Source of the DNA: an uncultured Lachnospiraceae bacterium | Lineage (GTDB): Bacteria > Bacillota > Clostridia > Lachnospirales > Lachnospiraceae | Direction: 5' to 3' | DNA: 64,000 nt | NCBI GenBank assembly: GCA_947382625.1 | Contig: CANDAG010000010.1 | Location: 47,320-111,319, forward strand | In this document: one piece after another, positions 33,436 through 42,582 of the stretch | How the letters are laid out: each line of letters begins with the position of its first letter | How positions within the stretch are numbered: position 1 is the stretch's first letter | Program-made: the position numbers and the translations under genes | The notes under the pieces: model-generated | Database searches by the model: none | Told to the model about the DNA's origin: nothing | What the model saw: the letters and a program-made list of their open reading frames with translations, nothing else

Positions 33436-34656
33436 ATGAAAAGTAAAGGAAATATTGCGGAAACCATAGCATATTACAGCTTTTATCTTGGCGTTGTGAT
33501 CGAGGTATTAATGGTATTGGTGGATAAAAGTGCATATATAAACCCTATAGAAGGAAGACTGTTTCAGATTACATTTTTACTGTTTTTGATAAAGGTATGT
33601 TTTACAAAGTATTCTTTGAAAGAATATGCGGCGATCAGTCTGTTTCTGATTCTTGGTGCAGTTTCCTATTATGTAACCGGAAGAAATGAGATTGTAAGGC
33701 TGGTCATGCTCATCTCTGCCTGCAAAGGAATAGATATCAGAAAATGCCTTAAACTTGTATTCTATATGACCGCTGCCGGGTGTGCAGTGATCATTCTGTT
33801 ATCTGTGGCGGGTTTATACGGATCAGTTTCTTTGACTATGGATTATGGAAGAGGAACAGAAGAAACCAGGTATGTTTTGGGAATGGGGCATCCGAATGCG
33901 CTTCAGTGTATGGTATGGGCCATCACGGTCCTGGGATTATATTTATATGGGGAAAGCTTGAGATGGTATGGCTTTGTGGCAGTTTTGGCCGTAAATCTGT
34001 TTTTTTTCTATCTGACAGATTCCAAGACCAGCGTTTTGGCGGCAATCCTGATGATCGTCTGTACAGGGCTCGTCAGATATATAAAAAGCGACAGATTCCA
34101 AAAGGTTTGTTGCGTGGGAGGCATATTGCTGGCTCTGGGGTGTATCCTTTTGTCCATAGTGATAGCGGCTAATGCGTGGCGGGTGTACAATTTCCACTGG
34201 TATTCCGAATGGTCGGAAATTACTGAGATTTTTCTGAAATTGGACGGTGCTTTGACCGGCAGGATCCATAGTCTTGTAGGGACTACCAGATGGGAGGGAA
34301 CGATTCAGACCTGGCGTCTTTTTTCGGAAGCTGCCAACAACTATTTTTTTGATATGGGATGGATCCGGCTGTTCTATTGGTATGGGATTATTCCTGCCGG
34401 TATTTTTGTGATAGCCATGCTATGGCTGATGTGGTATTGTGCCAGGGAGAAGGACTATATGGCGTTTATCGTGATCATGGTATTTGCCGTATATTCACTG
34501 CCGGAGGCACATGGGATATCCGTATATCTGGCTAGGAACTATGTGTTTTTTTTGATGGGAGCCTATTGGAACAAAATGTTTGGACTGACGTCTGAAAAAG
34601 AATATCATTGGTGGAAAATACCTCAAAAGATAATAGGATTGAATAGAAAAGAATGA
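33436..34656 (+). CDS. Wzy-like polysaccharide polymerase, copy 1
   Basis: 406 residues with about ten membrane segments and a large loop at roughly 235-300. The sequence LGMGHPNALQCMVWA near 150 and the FFYLTDSKTSVLAAIL block near 193 are common in Wzy/O-antigen polymerase-like proteins of Bacillota. It would join flipped repeat units on the outer face of the membrane. GGGAGG precedes the ATG. Its stop overlaps the next GT4 start (ATGA). Such polymerases are very diverse, so the call rests on topology, weak motifs and context. Confidence 0.75.
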   Translation: MKSKGNIAETIAYYSFYLGVVIEVLMVLVDKSAYINPIEGRLFQITFLLFLIKVCFTKYSLKEYAAISLFLILGAVSYYVTGRNEIVRLVMLISACKGIDIRKCLKLVFYMTAAGCAVIILLSVAGLYGSVSLTMDYGRGTEETRYVLGMGHPNALQCMVWAITVLGLYLYGESLRWYGFVAVLAVNLFFFYLTDSKTSVLAAILMIVCTGLVRYIKSDRFQKVCCVGGILLALGCILLSIVIAANAWRVYNFHWYSEWSEITEIFLKLDGALTGRIHSLVGTTRWEGTIQTWRLFSEAANNYFFDMGWIRLFYWYGIIPAGIFVIAMLWLMWYCAREKDYMAFIVIMVFAVYSLPEAHGISVYLARNYVFFLMGAYWNKMFGLTSEKEYHWWKIPQKIIGLNRKE

Positions 34657-35750
34657 AGATACTGATTCTGAATCCAATTTTATATACGGCTGAAACTGAC
34701 CGGATCCCCAGGGTATCCTCCATAAAAGATACCATGATCTATTCATTGTGTATCGGATTTGTAAAAAACGGGGACGAACCTACCCTGATCGCGGCTGAAA
34801 ATTACAGACCGGATCAGGAGGAGGAGTATCCGTTCCGGATCATATGGATGTCCTGCAGCCTTCCTGCGGTATGGAAACCGCGATGCTTCCCGCTTTTGAA
34901 AGGACTGGGGAGATATTTAAGGAAACATCAGCATGAATATGATTATGTGGTCAGCAGTGAAGTTTTCTCAATGCTGACTTTGTCGGGAAGCCTCTGGGCG
35001 AGGAAAAAAATGATCATCTGGCATGAACTGGGGGCTCATAATAACCTCATGAGGAAGGTGCCTTCCCTGTTTTGGTATAATATAGTAGCTAGGATCATGA
35101 TGCGTAATATTCCGATCATCCCCCGATCTGACAGGGCTGCGGAATTTATAGGAAAATACTGTAATAATGTACTTTCCATGAGGATCGATCATGGAGTGGA
35201 TTTGGAGAAAATCAATTGCAGCAGACAAAAGGGCAATTATTTTGTAGTGCTTTCTCAGCTGATAGAGAGAAAACATATCGATCAGATTATAGATCACTTT
35301 GCCGCCTTTTATCATACAGAAGAGGGAAAGAGCTTCCAACTGAAGATTATTGGAGACGGCGTAATGCGGGAGGCATTGGAACGGCAGGTGGAAGGTCTGG
35401 GACTTGAAGCGAGCGTTCAGTTCCTGGGCAGGCAGACCCATGAGATATTAATGCCGGTTCTCTCCATGGCAAAGGCGCTTCTGGTAAACACAAGCAAAGA
35501 CAATAGTATGGTTTCTATTGTGGAGAGCATTGCGGCAGGAACTCCTGTGATCACTACATCGGTTCCATTCAATTCTGTCTATATTAAAAATGAAAAACTG
35601 GGAATAGTAAAGGATAAATGGGGCTACAAAGAATTAATGGAAGTATCGGCAAAAAACAGTGAGTATGTTGAAAATTGTATCAAATACAGAAAAAGGCTTA
35701 GTAATGAATATCTGGCAGCACAGTTTGATCTGATAGGAAGGACGCTTTAG
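34653..35750 (+). CDS. GT4-family glycosyltransferase
   Basis: 365 residues, GT-B. The C-terminal half has FVVLSQLIERKHIDQIIDHF near 190, LKIIGDGVMREALE near 228 and NTSKDNSMVSIVESIAAGTP near 279 (EX7E-type region). The N-terminal half is less typical and includes IIWHELGAHNNLMRK near 120. It is cytoplasmic and probably builds the repeat unit. The ATGA overlap with the polymerase gene and the following gene only one base after its stop show tight operon packing. Specificity unknown. Confidence 0.83.
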   Translation: MKILILNPILYTAETDRIPRVSSIKDTMIYSLCIGFVKNGDEPTLIAAENYRPDQEEEYPFRIIWMSCSLPAVWKPRCFPLLKGLGRYLRKHQHEYDYVVSSEVFSMLTLSGSLWARKKMIIWHELGAHNNLMRKVPSLFWYNIVARIMMRNIPIIPRSDRAAEFIGKYCNNVLSMRIDHGVDLEKINCSRQKGNYFVVLSQLIERKHIDQIIDHFAAFYHTEEGKSFQLKIIGDGVMREALERQVEGLGLEASVQFLGRQTHEILMPVLSMAKALLVNTSKDNSMVSIVESIAAGTPVITTSVPFNSVYIKNEKLGIVKDKWGYKELMEVSAKNSEYVENCIKYRKRLSNEYLAAQFDLIGRTL

Positions 35751-35751
35751 G

Positions 35752-36807
35752 ATGACCAAGATAGTTTTTGTTCTGCCGGATATGGCAGGCGGCGGTACGG
35801 AGAGAGTGGTGGCTCTGTTTGCCAATGAATTTGTAAAAAGAGGGTATCCGGTAACTATTTTGCTGTTTGCAGGCGATCATACCGAATATCCGTTGGATCA
35901 AAAGGTTGAAGTAGTGGTAGCCGGAAAAGCGTCCGGAGGAAATTTGCTGATCCGGTTAAAACGGTTGCAGGAAATGCGCAGATTTTATAAAAAGAACCGG
36001 AATTGCTATATTTTTGCCTTCAGTGCAATGGGAGCTGTTTTTTCGGTGGCAGCGGCATTTGGAATTCCCTGCCGGATGCTGGCGTCAGAGCGCAATGATC
36101 CCAGACGTTATGAGCATACGGTGATCCGCAACCTTGCTTATGGAAGGGCGGAAAAGCTGGTACTTCAGACGGAAGAAATGCGCAGGTATTTTCCGTTATG
36201 GCTTCAAAAAAAAGCAGTGGTCATCCCGAACCCTGTCGATGAGGGGATCAGGACGCCTTTTCAGGGAGAAAGAAAAAAGAGGATCGTATCAGTAGCCAGG
36301 CTCCAGCCGCAAAAAAACCATAAGCTCCTTATCGATGCGTTCGCAGATTTTCAAAAAGGGCACGAAGAATACGAACTTCATATATTTGGAGTCGGGCCAT
36401 TAGAGGGAGCACTCAGGCAACAGGCAAAGGAACTGCAAATAGAAGCAAAAGTACTGTTTCGAGGATTTTCTTCCAATGTGAAAGAAGAAATATGGGACAG
36501 CGCAATGTTTGTATTGTCCTCGGACTATGAAGGAATCTCCAATTCTATGATAGAGGCGCTTGCAATGGGAGTGCCTGTGATCTCGACGGACTGTCCGGTA
36601 GGAGGCGCACGGGCTTATATTGAGGACTGTGTCAGTGGGATTTTAACGCCGGTAGGGGATAAAGCTGCATTGGCGTTTGCTATGACCCGGATTGCAGAGG
36701 ATCCGGAATTTGCATCCGGGCTTTCCGCAAATGGCGCAAAGGTCAGAGAAATTTACGGGTTGTCAAAAATTGCTGACAGATTATTAGAGGAAGCAGGTAT
36801 GGAATGA
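35752..36807 (+). CDS. GT4-family glycosyltransferase
   Basis: 351 residues. KIVFVLPDMAGGGTERVVAL at the N-terminus is the classic glycine-rich loop of this GT4 group (as in GalNAc- and related transferases of capsule loci). IVSVARLQPQKNHKLLIDAF near 180 and SSDYEGISNSMIEALAMGVP near 257 give the donor site with EX7E. Retaining transfer from a UDP-hexose or HexNAc is the family expectation. TAGGA-type ribosome site overlaps the previous stop, and its own stop overlaps the next start (ATGA). Confidence 0.88.
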   Translation: MTKIVFVLPDMAGGGTERVVALFANEFVKRGYPVTILLFAGDHTEYPLDQKVEVVVAGKASGGNLLIRLKRLQEMRRFYKKNRNCYIFAFSAMGAVFSVAAAFGIPCRMLASERNDPRRYEHTVIRNLAYGRAEKLVLQTEEMRRYFPLWLQKKAVVIPNPVDEGIRTPFQGERKKRIVSVARLQPQKNHKLLIDAFADFQKGHEEYELHIFGVGPLEGALRQQAKELQIEAKVLFRGFSSNVKEEIWDSAMFVLSSDYEGISNSMIEALAMGVPVISTDCPVGGARAYIEDCVSGILTPVGDKAALAFAMTRIAEDPEFASGLSANGAKVREIYGLSKIADRLLEEAGME

Positions 36808-38714
36808 AACCGTTAAAGCAAAAGTATTGTACTATTTTAGGGACCAATATCAGTGTTACTGATATGCAGTCGACAATTGAGTATTTGTCTGATCATTTGG
36901 ATCAGCTGCGTGGTAAATATATTTGTGTGTCCAATGTGCATACTACGGTTATGGCTTTTCGGGATGAAGAGTATAGAAAAGTCCAGAATGAAGCAGCTAT
37001 GGCCCTTCCGGACGGCAAGCCTCTTTCGATCGTGAGCAGAAGCCGGGGATTTGCCGAGGCAAAAAGAGTTCCGGGGCCTGATTTAATGCCCGAAATTCTT
37101 AAGCTGTCAAAAGAAAAAGGTTACCGGCATTATTTTTATGGAGGCACACAGGAGACTCTCGATAAGCTAAAAGAAAGATTAAAGACCGAGTATCCATATC
37201 TGCAGATCGTTGGTATGGAGTCGCCGCCGTTTCGTCCATTGACAAAGGAGGAGGATCAGGAGGTTGTCAGAAGGATAAAAAACGCCGGACCGGACTTTAT
37301 TTGGGTGGCTCTCGGCGCACCGAAGCAGGAAAAATGGATGTATGACCACGCAGATCAGTTTGACGGCGTAATGCTGGGAGTAGGAGCCGCCTTTGACTTT
37401 ATTGCGGGTACAGTGAAAAGAGCGCCGGGATGGATGCAGGAGCTGTGTCTGGAGTGGCTGTACAGAATCATTCAGGATCCCCGAAGAATGATTCCCAGGT
37501 ATCTGAGCACGAATCTTACCTTTCTCTATGAAGTACGCAGAGAATCCAGAATGCTACGGCGGAAGGCAGGAAGGCGTGGAGACAAGATAAAAATTGCCAT
37601 GATCGGCCACAAACGGATTCCCTCCAGAGAAGGAGGGGTGGAGGTAGTAGTGGAGGAGCTTTCTACCAGGCTTACGGACGAGGGGTATCGGGTGGAAGCA
37701 TATAACCGTTCCGGCTATCATGTATCAGGGAAGGATTTTGGCAACAGCAGAAAGAAGTTTTATAAGGGAATCCGCATTATCATAGTGCCCACCTTTCGGA
37801 ACGGAAAACTCAACGCTATTGTGTATTCCATTCTGGCAACTCTGAGAGCATTATTTGGCAAGTATGATGTGATCCATTACCATGCGGAAGGCCCCTGTGC
37901 GACATTGTTTATTCCCCGGCTCTTTGGCATAAGGGTGGTAGCCACCATCCATGGATTGGACTGGCAGAGGGCCAAGTGGGGGAAATTTGCTTCCGGAGTA
38001 TTAAAATTCGGAGAAAAAATGGCGGCTAAGTATGCGGATGAAGTGATCGTTCTTTCACGAAACGTACAGCAGTATTTTCTGGATACTTATGGAAGAGAGA
38101 CTCATTATATTCCCAACGGGATTTCGCGTCCTCAGATCCGCAGGCTGCAGGTGATCAAAGAGAAGTATGGATTGGAAAAGGATGGTTATATTCTTTTTCT
38201 CGCGCGGCTTGTGCCGGAAAAGGGCCTGCATTATCTGATCGAGGCATACAAAGCCATCGATACGGAAAAGAAGCTTGTGATCGCCGGAGGAAGCAGCCAT
38301 TCCATAGAGTATATGGAATATATACAGGAGATGGCAGCCGAAGACCCAAGGATCATAATGACCAATTTTGTGGAAGGACGAATATTGGAGGAGTTGTATT
38401 CCAATGCATACCTGTTTGTACTTCCCAGTGACGTGGAAGGTATGGCGCTTACTCTTTTAGAGGCTATGAGCTATGGTTGCTGTTGTCTGGTCAGTGATAT
38501 TGAAGAAAACCTGGAAGTGGTGGAAGATAAGGCTGTCTCCTTTAAAAAAGGAGATACGGCAGATTTAAAGGAAAAGCTCCTGCTTTTGTTAAACGATCCC
38601 CAGCTGGCAGCAGGCTATGGAAAAGAAAGTGCGGACTTTATTTGCGGCAAATACAATTGGGAAGAGGTAGTGCGTCAGACGAAGGTGTTATATGAAAATA
38701 CTGATTGTAAATAA
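36804..38714 (+). CDS. Bifunctional GT26 (WecG/TagA/CpsF)-GT4 fusion glycosyltransferase
   Basis: 636 residues, two enzymes in one chain. Residues 1-245 are GT26: ICVSNVHTTVMAF near 35, ALPDGKPLSIV near 63, RVPGPDLMPEIL near 80, YFYGGTQETLDKL near 105 and WVALGAPKQEKWM near 165. TagA-type enzymes add the second sugar, ManNAc or similar, to lipid-linked GlcNAc. Residues 265-636 are GT4: IAMIGHKRIPSREGGVEVVV near 267, ILFLARLVPEKGLHYLIEAY near 462 and SDVEGMALTLLEAMSYG near 535. The fusion suggests two consecutive early transfers coupled on one lipid acceptor. No stop or frameshift separates the parts. Start overlaps the previous gene by 4 bases. Confidence 0.9.
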   Translation: MKPLKQKYCTILGTNISVTDMQSTIEYLSDHLDQLRGKYICVSNVHTTVMAFRDEEYRKVQNEAAMALPDGKPLSIVSRSRGFAEAKRVPGPDLMPEILKLSKEKGYRHYFYGGTQETLDKLKERLKTEYPYLQIVGMESPPFRPLTKEEDQEVVRRIKNAGPDFIWVALGAPKQEKWMYDHADQFDGVMLGVGAAFDFIAGTVKRAPGWMQELCLEWLYRIIQDPRRMIPRYLSTNLTFLYEVRRESRMLRRKAGRRGDKIKIAMIGHKRIPSREGGVEVVVEELSTRLTDEGYRVEAYNRSGYHVSGKDFGNSRKKFYKGIRIIIVPTFRNGKLNAIVYSILATLRALFGKYDVIHYHAEGPCATLFIPRLFGIRVVATIHGLDWQRAKWGKFASGVLKFGEKMAAKYADEVIVLSRNVQQYFLDTYGRETHYIPNGISRPQIRRLQVIKEKYGLEKDGYILFLARLVPEKGLHYLIEAYKAIDTEKKLVIAGGSSHSIEYMEYIQEMAAEDPRIIMTNFVEGRILEELYSNAYLFVLPSDVEGMALTLLEAMSYGCCCLVSDIEENLEVVEDKAVSFKKGDTADLKEKLLLLLNDPQLAAGYGKESADFICGKYNWEEVVRQTKVLYENTDCK

Positions 38715-39939
38715 ATTTCTCCATCCCAATGGCGGATCGGAAACCTATATTTTTAAGATCGGACAGCAGCTTCAGAGGATGGGACATCAGGTGCAGTATT
38801 TCGGGATGGACCATCCAAAGAGGCTTGTGGGGAATGACTGGGACTGCTATACGGAGTACATGGATTTCCGCGGTAACAGAGAATCCAATAAGCTGAAAAG
38901 TATACTTGATAAACTGAGCTATCCATTTAAGATCATTTATTCCCGGGAGGCGTATCGAAAAATAACTTACGTCCTTGAGAGGTTTGAGCCGGATGTGGTG
39001 CAGATCAACAATTTCAATTTTCAATTGACGCCGTCTATTTTGTACGCGATCAGGAAATTCGGGAAGAAAAACAAAAAAAAGATTCCCGTGATCGTTACAG
39101 CCCATGACAGTCAGCTTGTATGCCCCAACCATCTGATGCAGATACCCGCTACGGGAACTATCTGTTTTGCCTGCAGAGGAAATAAATTTGGTAACTGTAT
39201 CAGGAATAAGTGTATCCATAATTCACGGATAAAAAGTATTCTGGCGGCAATAGAAGGCCGGGTGTATAAGGCACTTGGAACTTATGATATGATTGACCTT
39301 CTGATATGTCCAAGCGATTTTTTGCGAAGAGAATTGTCTACGGATCCGGTGCTGGCCAAAAAAGCTGTTACGCTCCATAATTTTGTAGAAAAAGGGGATG
39401 TGGAGGAACAGATAGACAAGGAAGATTATATTCTTTATTTCGGAAGATATTCTAAAGAAAAAGGGGTAGAGAATCTGCTTGAGGTCTGCAGAAATCTTCC
39501 GCAGATTCCGTTCAAATTTGCAGGGAGCGGACCGCTGAAGGAAGAAATAAGTAAGGTAGATAATATTGAGGACAAGGGTTTTTTGTCCGGTCATGAGCTA
39601 TATCGCACAATTGCGGCGGCAAGGCTGGCGCTGCTTCCGTCGGAATGGCTTGAGAACTGTCCGTTTAGTGTGATAGAGGCTCAAATGTACGGGACGCCGG
39701 TTTTGGGCAGTAACCTTGGCGGAATACCGGAGCTGATAGAGGCAGGAGTGACAGGAGAGCTCTTGAAAGCCGGAGATGTGGCTGAATGGACAAATGCGAT
39801 TAGGCGTTTGTGGGAGGATAAAGATAGAATGGAAATGTATAGCAGTAATTGCAGGAAGCGATCTTTCTATACAGTGGAAGAATATTGTGTTATACTGTTG
39901 AGGAAAATGGAAGAATTGCTTCAGGAGAGAAAAGTATGA
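38692..39939 (+). CDS. GT4-family glycosyltransferase with Cys cluster
   Basis: 415 residues. KILIVNKFLHPNGGSETYIF at the N-terminus, then after VTAHDSQLVCPNHLMQ a cysteine-rich insert (C at about 144, 160, 163, 171 and 176) that could bind a metal or form a small knuckle. Then ILYFGRYSKEKGVENLLEVC near 243 and LLPSEWLENCPFSVIEAQMY near 310 (EX7E region). This subgroup is common in Bacillota and Bacteroidota glycan loci. It starts 23 bases inside the preceding gene with AAGGTG as ribosome site, and its stop overlaps the radical SAM gene. Confidence 0.87.
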   Translation: MKILIVNKFLHPNGGSETYIFKIGQQLQRMGHQVQYFGMDHPKRLVGNDWDCYTEYMDFRGNRESNKLKSILDKLSYPFKIIYSREAYRKITYVLERFEPDVVQINNFNFQLTPSILYAIRKFGKKNKKKIPVIVTAHDSQLVCPNHLMQIPATGTICFACRGNKFGNCIRNKCIHNSRIKSILAAIEGRVYKALGTYDMIDLLICPSDFLRRELSTDPVLAKKAVTLHNFVEKGDVEEQIDKEDYILYFGRYSKEKGVENLLEVCRNLPQIPFKFAGSGPLKEEISKVDNIEDKGFLSGHELYRTIAAARLALLPSEWLENCPFSVIEAQMYGTPVLGSNLGGIPELIEAGVTGELLKAGDVAEWTNAIRRLWEDKDRMEMYSSNCRKRSFYTVEEYCVILLRKMEELLQERKV

Positions 39940-40949
39940 GTAAACGGACTCTGTATGGAACAGTGATCGTAACCTACAGGTGTAATGCACGCTGCAATAT
40001 GTGCGATTGCTTTAAAGACCCAAGTAAACCCAGTGAGGAAATAACCCTTGAAGAGATCCGGAAGCTTCCCGAGATGGCATTTACGAACATTACGGGAGGA
40101 GAGCCCTTCGTCAGACAGGATATTCCGGAGATCGTACGGGAGCTTTACAAAAAATCCGACAGGATCGTAATCTCCACCAATGGATATTTCACGGACAGGA
40201 TCATTGCTCTGTGCAAAGAGTTCCCCAAGGTAGGTATTCGGATCAGCATTGAAGGACTGAAAGAAACCAACGATAAGATCAGAGGCATTCCGGAAGGATT
40301 TGACAGAGGGTATCAGACACTGAAAACTCTGGTGGAAATGGGACATCCGGATGTGGGGTTCGGAATGACGGTTCAGGATATGAACTGTGAGGATCTGGTT
40401 CCCCTTTATCATATTGCCAATGATATGGGGATGGAGTTTGCCACAGCAACACTTCATAATTCTTTTTATTTCCGGAAGACGGATAACAGAATAGACGATA
40501 AATATAAGGTGGCGCAAAACTTTGAAAAGCTGATCAATGAACTGCTGAAAAGCAAATCTCCCAAGAAGTGGTTTCGGGCCTACTTTAATCATGGGCTTAT
40601 CAATTATATTTATGGCAACAAAAGGTTGTTGCCCTGTGATATGTCCAGAAACGCCTTTTTTATCGATCCCTTTTGTGATGTGATTCCCTGTAACGGTATG
40701 GCGCAAAAGGCCGTAATGGGGAATCTCAAAACACAAGACTGGGACGAGCTTTGGAATTCAGAGCAGGCACAGAAGGTACGGGAGTGTACACGGAAATGTG
40801 ACAGGAACTGCTGGATGATCGGGAGCGCTTCTCCGGCTATGCATAAGTATATCTGGGTACCCGGATGGTGGGTGATCAAGCATAAATTTCTGAAGGGCGG
40901 CAGATATAGTCTTGGGGAAAATCAATTTATACGGAAAAGCGATGACTGA
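39936..40949 (+). CDS. Radical SAM/SPASM-domain protein
   Basis: 337 residues. CNARCNMC near residue 15 is the CxxxCxxC motif for the SAM-binding 4Fe-4S cluster, followed by FTNITGGEPFVR near 48 (the GGEP motif) and a TIM-barrel core. The C-terminal part (LLPCDMSRN, FCDVIPCNG, ECTRKCDRNCW) has the cysteine spacing of a SPASM domain holding further clusters. It is fully embedded in a glycosyltransferase operon: its start overlaps the GT4 stop and its end overlaps the polymerase gene by 8 bases. Reaction unknown; a radical modification of a nucleotide sugar or of the lipid-linked glycan is inferred. No peptide-precursor gene is seen nearby. Confidence 0.85.
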   Translation: MSKRTLYGTVIVTYRCNARCNMCDCFKDPSKPSEEITLEEIRKLPEMAFTNITGGEPFVRQDIPEIVRELYKKSDRIVISTNGYFTDRIIALCKEFPKVGIRISIEGLKETNDKIRGIPEGFDRGYQTLKTLVEMGHPDVGFGMTVQDMNCEDLVPLYHIANDMGMEFATATLHNSFYFRKTDNRIDDKYKVAQNFEKLINELLKSKSPKKWFRAYFNHGLINYIYGNKRLLPCDMSRNAFFIDPFCDVIPCNGMAQKAVMGNLKTQDWDELWNSEQAQKVRECTRKCDRNCWMIGSASPAMHKYIWVPGWWVIKHKFLKGGRYSLGENQFIRKSDD

Positions 40950-42573
40950 AAAATTAAACTATAAAATTTTAAATATTAATATCGGAGAGATTTTATATCT
41001 TCTCTTTTTTGGCTCCATTTTATTTGCCAAGGGGATCGGACTCTATGACGGACAAGCTATATTTAAATTAGTACTGGTTTTTGCGGCCGCCTGTCTTGCA
41101 ATAAAAATGGCAACAGAAAAATATACGACGGAAGAATTCCTTAAGATATTTTGCGTGATCCTGCTGACCGGCGTAACCTATCTGATCTCAGGTGAAAAGG
41201 GCATGCTGCTGTATGGCATGATGATGGTGGGGTTAAAATATGTTAATGTAAAAAGGCTGTTTCTGACCGGAACAGCTTTGTGGACAGCGGCCTTTTTGGG
41301 GATTACACTGACCTCCCTGCTACATATGGAGGATACGGTGTATAAGGTGCATGTCAAGCTTGGGATGGGGCACATTTTCAGATGGAGCCTTGGCTATCCC
41401 CATCCTAATGTGTTACATGTATCCTATTTCATACTGGCAGTATTTATTATTTATTCGTTGGGAGATAAATTTAAATTCAAACACGCCATATGGCTGTTTG
41501 CCGGAAACTGCCTGATCTTTTTGTATTCTGTCAGTTATACCGGATTGATCGCGTTTATGTGTTTGCTCATTGGCAGGATTTATCTGCTCGTCCGGAAACA
41601 ATATTGTTTCGGGCAGAATTTAAAGCTCTCCTTTGGGGAAAAGCTGATCTTACAGCTGGTTTTTCCATTCAGCGTACTGATTTCTCTTTTGGTGCCTGTT
41701 GTGCTTGACGAAAAAGGAAAAGCATTTGAATTACTTGACAAGGTATTCAGCAAAAGAGTGGGGCTCAGCCATCTATATTTAAAAGAGGGAAATATCAGCC
41801 TGTGGGGCAAACGGCTCTCGGAAATTATCAGCAGCACCAAAACCATGGATAACGCCTATCTGTTTGCGTTTATTACCTATGGAATCATTCCGTTTGTGCT
41901 TCTTAGTGCGGCAACAATGTATATGATCTATTGGTATCTGAAGAAAGATAAGTATCTGGAAGTGCTGGTCATCCTCAGTATTGTGATCGGAGGTATCACA
42001 GAGCCGTTTTTATATAACACCTCATTTAAAAATTTAAGTTTTATTTTTATGGGAGTATTGCTGTTTCAAAATACGGAAGAAAAGAAAGCGTGGAGCCTGA
42101 TCCCGTGGAAGGGCGCTCATACCAAAAATCCGGCTGAGCGGCAGGTGAAGCTTAAGATTTACGATATTGCAGGCATTAAGAATGAGCTGTCAGCTCTTCT
42201 TCAAAAAAAACCAGAGAAATATCTGGCAGGCGCTCTGGGCGCTGTAGCTTTGCTTCTCATTGCGAATATGCTTATTTCGTATCCGCCCGGCTATGTCGTA
42301 AACCGTGTGGATTGTTCGGGAATTTCAGAGGTAAAAACATACTATGAAGAGGGTGACCCGGAATATGCGGATTTTCGGAAGATGCATCCATATACCGAGG
42401 GTGACGAGGTAGAATATTTCAGCGGCAATATTGTGACAATGGAGAAGGTCAGAAATAATGTCCTTGCGGCAATTGGGGGATTTGCGTCAGGTTATCTCTT
42501 AGCAGGGGGGATCGTTTATTATCTTGCGAAGAAAGGGAATGCTGCAGATCGTCCAAAGATCAGGAAAGGATAG
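40942..42573 (+). CDS. Wzy-like polysaccharide polymerase, copy 2, with C-terminal extension
   Basis: 543 residues with ten or more membrane segments. KLGMGHIFRWSLGYPHPNVL near 139 and TMDNAYLFAFITYGIIPFVL near 303 parallel the blocks of the polymerase at 33436. After about residue 395 there is an additional part with two membrane segments enclosing a polar outside stretch (VVNRVDCSGISEVKTYYEEG). That extension is not usual for Wzy and may sense chain length or bind a partner. The ATG at 40942 overlaps the radical SAM stop; a TTG further upstream is unlikely. Function inferred from topology and context. Confidence 0.72.
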   Translation: MTEKLNYKILNINIGEILYLLFFGSILFAKGIGLYDGQAIFKLVLVFAAACLAIKMATEKYTTEEFLKIFCVILLTGVTYLISGEKGMLLYGMMMVGLKYVNVKRLFLTGTALWTAAFLGITLTSLLHMEDTVYKVHVKLGMGHIFRWSLGYPHPNVLHVSYFILAVFIIYSLGDKFKFKHAIWLFAGNCLIFLYSVSYTGLIAFMCLLIGRIYLLVRKQYCFGQNLKLSFGEKLILQLVFPFSVLISLLVPVVLDEKGKAFELLDKVFSKRVGLSHLYLKEGNISLWGKRLSEIISSTKTMDNAYLFAFITYGIIPFVLLSAATMYMIYWYLKKDKYLEVLVILSIVIGGITEPFLYNTSFKNLSFIFMGVLLFQNTEEKKAWSLIPWKGAHTKNPAERQVKLKIYDIAGIKNELSALLQKKPEKYLAGALGAVALLLIANMLISYPPGYVVNRVDCSGISEVKTYYEEGDPEYADFRKMHPYTEGDEVEYFSGNIVTMEKVRNNVLAAIGGFASGYLLAGGIVYYLAKKGNAADRPKIRKG

Positions 42574-42582
42574 AGGAATCAG

